Source: CAVTHW01 sp963734625 (GTDB taxonomy: Bacteria; Acidobacteriota; Terriglobia; Bryobacterales; Bryobacteraceae). Taken from it: a stretch of 64,000 bases of DNA. The DNA lies in NCBI GenBank assembly GCA_963734625.1, contig CAVTHW010000016.1, forward strand, positions 1-64,000, read 5' to 3'. Position 1 is the stretch's first letter. Each line of letters opens with the position of its first letter. The notes beneath the pieces are model-generated. The model had not been told where the DNA came from and did no database searches. It was given only the letters and a program-made list of their open reading frames with translations. The translations under genes were made by a program, and so were the position numbers. Below are positions 61,982 through 64,000 of this stretch, in pieces.

Positions 61982-63787
61982 CTATACCTTAACTTCCCAG
62001 CCTCTCCGGTAGGTCGGCTTCACCCACTGCAAAACCGACTTGCCGTTGGTGAATTCGCCTCTGGCGTTGTCCCACATCAGCTTGCCTTGGAAGTGACAGG
62101 CAGCCGAGCCCGCCACCAGCCACTCGGTGTATGGACCGGCGATGCTGAAGTTGGAGCAGGCGGGCACTCCGCCCTTGCAGGCGCGGACCCAGTCGCGCGT
62201 GTGCGCGGCATGGTTGTCGCCAATGCTCGCTCCGGGCGAGCGGGCCAGATAGGCGTTGGGTAGCTTGTATTCCGCCCACCTCTTGCCCGGCAGTAGCCCG
62301 ACGCCTTCGCCGCGCCCGGTGGTGCCGAGGTAGCCCTTGGACCCCACGAAAATGCAGTTGTAACCGGTGCCCTGCTGCTGCCCTCCGCCGCCAGCGCCAC
62401 GCGCGGCCTGAGGACCACCGGGAGCGCCAGGAGCGCCAGGGGCTCCAGCAGGAGCCCCGCCACGCGCGGCCTGAGGAGCTCCGGCAGGAGCACCCGCGCG
62501 GCCGGCCGCCCCAGGAGCGCCAGCAGCGCCGCCGCCTACGAAGAAGCCGCCCCGACCCTGTGCCGGCCCCACCTGCGGGCCGGTCCCAGGGATCTTCCGG
62601 GCTTCCTCCCCCGTCATCCCCGGGGGCATGTAGCTGCCGCCCTGGTGCCAGTAAACCGATACTGGAGGCATCCCTGGGCGAGGACCAAAATCGTACCTGA
62701 TCGTCATCGCGTTGGGGAAAGTGAAGGGTGGCAGCCCATCCTTGTCTATGCATTCGACGCTAATCAGGTACTTAGGGTCCAACTGCAAAGCCCAGTTTGC
62801 GGGCCCCAGGATATGGACGCCCCAATCGCCGATCAGACTGCTGCCGAAATCATAAAACCCACGCCAGTTGAAAGGCAGGTAGAAGCCGAAATTGCCCCCG
62901 CCCATGCCGCCACCGCCGCCGGCGCGTGCCGCGCCTGCCCGTGCGCCTTGCGCCGCGCCCGCCGGTGCGCCCGCTGCCGCACCCGCGCGAGCCGCGGCGG
63001 CCGCAGCGCCGGCTGGAGCCCCGGCGTCCGCGCCGCCACGACCACGCCCGCTCCGCGAAGTGACGAAGTCGCGGTATTCCTGATCCCCGTCCGTGAATTC
63101 CCGCCATGCCGCAGTGCCCAGCCACGCATCCCAATTCAGGGTGTCCGGTACCGGCGTCGGCGGCGGAATCTTGGTCATGCCTTGCGGCCAACTGGGCCGG
63201 CCCTGGGTGGCGTGAACCTCGGTAACGTCCCCGATCTCGCCCGACCAGATGATCTCGCAGGCCACCCGGGTCGCGTCGTGCGAGTAGCCCTGGTTGCCCA
63301 TCTGGGTAGCCACCTTGGGATACTTCGCCTGCGCCTGGGTCATCATGCGGGCCTCCCCGGCCGTGCGGGTCAGCGGTTTCTCGACATAGACGTGCTTGCC
63401 GAGCTGCATGCAGTTTATTGCGCAGTAGGCGTGGTTGTGATCGGGTGTCCCGACCACGATCGCGTCAATTTCCTTGCCCGACTTGTCCAGCATCTGCCGG
63501 AAGTCCTTGTACTTCGTGGCCCTCTCATACGTGGTAAACCCTTGCTGGGCCCGGTTCCAGTCAACGTCCGCCAGCGCCACCACGTTTTCGACGCCAGCTT
63601 CGGAGTCACGCAAGTCGCTGAACGGCTGCCCGCCGGCGCCGATCGAAGCCAGGTTTAGTTTTTCGTTAGGCGACTTGTACCCCAGCATGCTGAGCGAAGG
63701 TACGCTGCCGAAGCCTCCCGCCGGAACCGCGCCGGCCAGGAGGGTGCCATAGAAGAAATGCCGTCTTGAAAACCCCTGATCTGACAT
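61982..63787 (-). CDS. Gfo/Idh/MocA-family oxidoreductase, Tat-exported, with long low-complexity inserts
   Basis: 601 aa, intact paralogue of the following gene. Tat signal MSDQGFSRRHFFYGTLLAGA. The Rossmann part has LNLASIGAGGQPFSD, VGTPDHNHAYCAINCM and HVYVEKPLTRT. The C-terminal domain carries two inserts of about 45 and 65 residues that are almost only Gly, Ala, Pro, Arg and Gln, at about 250-295 and 425-490. The end VKPTYRRGWEVKV matches the paralogue. It lies between a sugar isomerase-like gene upstream and the paralogue 50 bases downstream, in one unit. Confidence 0.93.
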   Translation of the reverse strand: MSDQGFSRRHFFYGTLLAGAVPAGGFGSVPSLSMLGYKSPNEKLNLASIGAGGQPFSDLRDSEAGVENVVALADVDWNRAQQGFTTYERATKYKDFRQMLDKSGKEIDAIVVGTPDHNHAYCAINCMQLGKHVYVEKPLTRTAGEARMMTQAQAKYPKVATQMGNQGYSHDATRVACEIIWSGEIGDVTEVHATQGRPSWPQGMTKIPPPTPVPDTLNWDAWLGTAAWREFTDGDQEYRDFVTSRSGRGRGGADAGAPAGAAAAAARAGAAAGAPAGAAQGARAGAARAGGGGGMGGGNFGFYLPFNWRGFYDFGSSLIGDWGVHILGPANWALQLDPKYLISVECIDKDGLPPFTFPNAMTIRYDFGPRPGMPPVSVYWHQGGSYMPPGMTGEEARKIPGTGPQVGPAQGRGGFFVGGGAAGAPGAAGRAGAPAGAPQAARGGAPAGAPGAPGAPGGPQAARGAGGGGQQQGTGYNCIFVGSKGYLGTTGRGEGVGLLPGKRWAEYKLPNAYLARSPGASIGDNHAAHTRDWVRACKGGVPACSNFSIAGPYTEWLVAGSAACHFQGKLMWDNARGEFTNGKSVLQWVKPTYRRGWEVKV

Positions 63788-63819
63788 CCTGTTTTATTCC
63801 TTTCCACCAAATCTCATAC

Positions 63820-64000
63820 CTACGAGAGAATCTTCCGCAAGTTGTCGTGCGCGATCTTGCAGTCTTCCAGCGTGTCCCTGCCGCCCTGGCCCGCGGTGTC
63901 CTGCTCGATGACAAAGTACTTCAGACCGGCCAGCTTGGCGTTCGCGAAGATCGTCTTATAGTCGATCTCGCCTTCGGCCATGGCCACGATCTGGCTGGCA
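63820..64000 (-). CDS. Sugar phosphate isomerase/epimerase-like TIM-barrel protein, C-terminal end only
   Basis: The visible 59 codons read ASQIVAMAEGEIDYKTIFAN, then AKLAGLKYFVIEQDTAGQGG and RDTLEDCKIAHDNLRKILS-stop. The YFVIEQD part is the typical last strand of xylose-isomerase-like barrel proteins. The start lies outside the window. Such genes often accompany Gfo/Idh oxidoreductases, as here. Confidence 0.8.
   Translation of the reverse strand, partial: ASQIVAMAEGEIDYKTIFANAKLAGLKYFVIEQDTAGQGGRDTLEDCKIAHDNLRKILS

Noticed and set aside
62380..63060. Repeated GCC/GGC triplets as a CRISPR or tandem-repeat array
   Set aside because: There are no regular units or spacers; the triplets are in frame and encode the Gly/Ala-rich inserts.
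1..64000. tRNA, rRNA or prophage/integrase genes
   Set aside because: No cloverleaf, rRNA core, integrase or phage structural gene was recognised on reading both strands; weak tRNA-like structures cannot be excluded without a covariance-model search.

Overview
The window looks like a piece of an Acidobacteriota chromosome, most like the Bryobacterales/Solibacter group. This is an inference from GC-rich coding sequence, many secreted proteins with Sec or Tat signals, several Gfo/Idh/MocA oxidoreductases, DUF1080 and oligogalacturonide-lyase proteins, a helix-turn-helix/membrane/beta-propeller regulator, Oar-like TonB receptor debris and dispersed palindromic repeats. No rRNA, tRNA or CRISPR array was found. 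At least nine one-base frame breaks lie between 26 and 61 kb, two of them in the core genes leuS and glnE. Restoring one base at each break gives an exact full-length reading frame, so draft or long-read sequencing errors are the likeliest cause.

Layout. 0-13 kb: a decayed copy of a CPBP-like gene, a prolyl oligopeptidase, a metallophosphoesterase broken by an amber codon, an M14 carboxypeptidase-like protein, the NrfH-NrfA ammonifying nitrite reductase pair, the intact CPBP-like paralogue, a small HExxH protein, an ABM-domain protein and an amidohydrolase. 13-27 kb: a long plus-strand run of housekeeping and envelope genes, made of an ABC exporter pair, a cytochrome c, tgt-yajC-secD-secF, tonB-exbB-exbD-exbD, a TPR lipoprotein, a bifunctional RelA/SpoT enzyme and a DUF971 protein. 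A second tonB-like gene faces it. 28-34 kb: acpP-fabF, two membrane proteins (one a rhomboid protease) and leuS, with a MITE-like element in between. 33.6-41.5 kb: a methyltransferase, a TPP riboswitch ahead of a shortened thi4, glnE, a GyrI-like protein and a YgfZ-like protein.

41.5-57 kb is accessory. It holds a DUF6807 protein, a membrane one-component regulator, tail-to-tail gene remnants, a HicAB toxin-antitoxin pair, two PepSY membrane proteins, a GHL6-like glycosidase and an hpt remnant. It also holds a probable pectin/rhamnogalacturonan set (Gfo/Idh oxidoreductase, DUF1080, SUMF-like protein, oligogalacturonide lyase, L-rhamnose mutarotase) and a BrnTA pair. 57-64 kb carries an ABC half-exporter, a broken YdcF-like gene, two tandem Gfo/Idh paralogues with large Gly/Ala/Pro-rich inserts, and the end of a TIM-barrel sugar isomerase/epimerase.

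No wholly new system could be demonstrated. The most unusual items are the MITE-like element with a matching flanking direct repeat, the riboswitch-controlled shortened Thi4, the 10-G tract inside hicB, the toxin-antitoxin promoters set almost at the start codon, the low-complexity inserts shared by unrelated secreted proteins, and NrfA with CxxCH at the catalytic heme.
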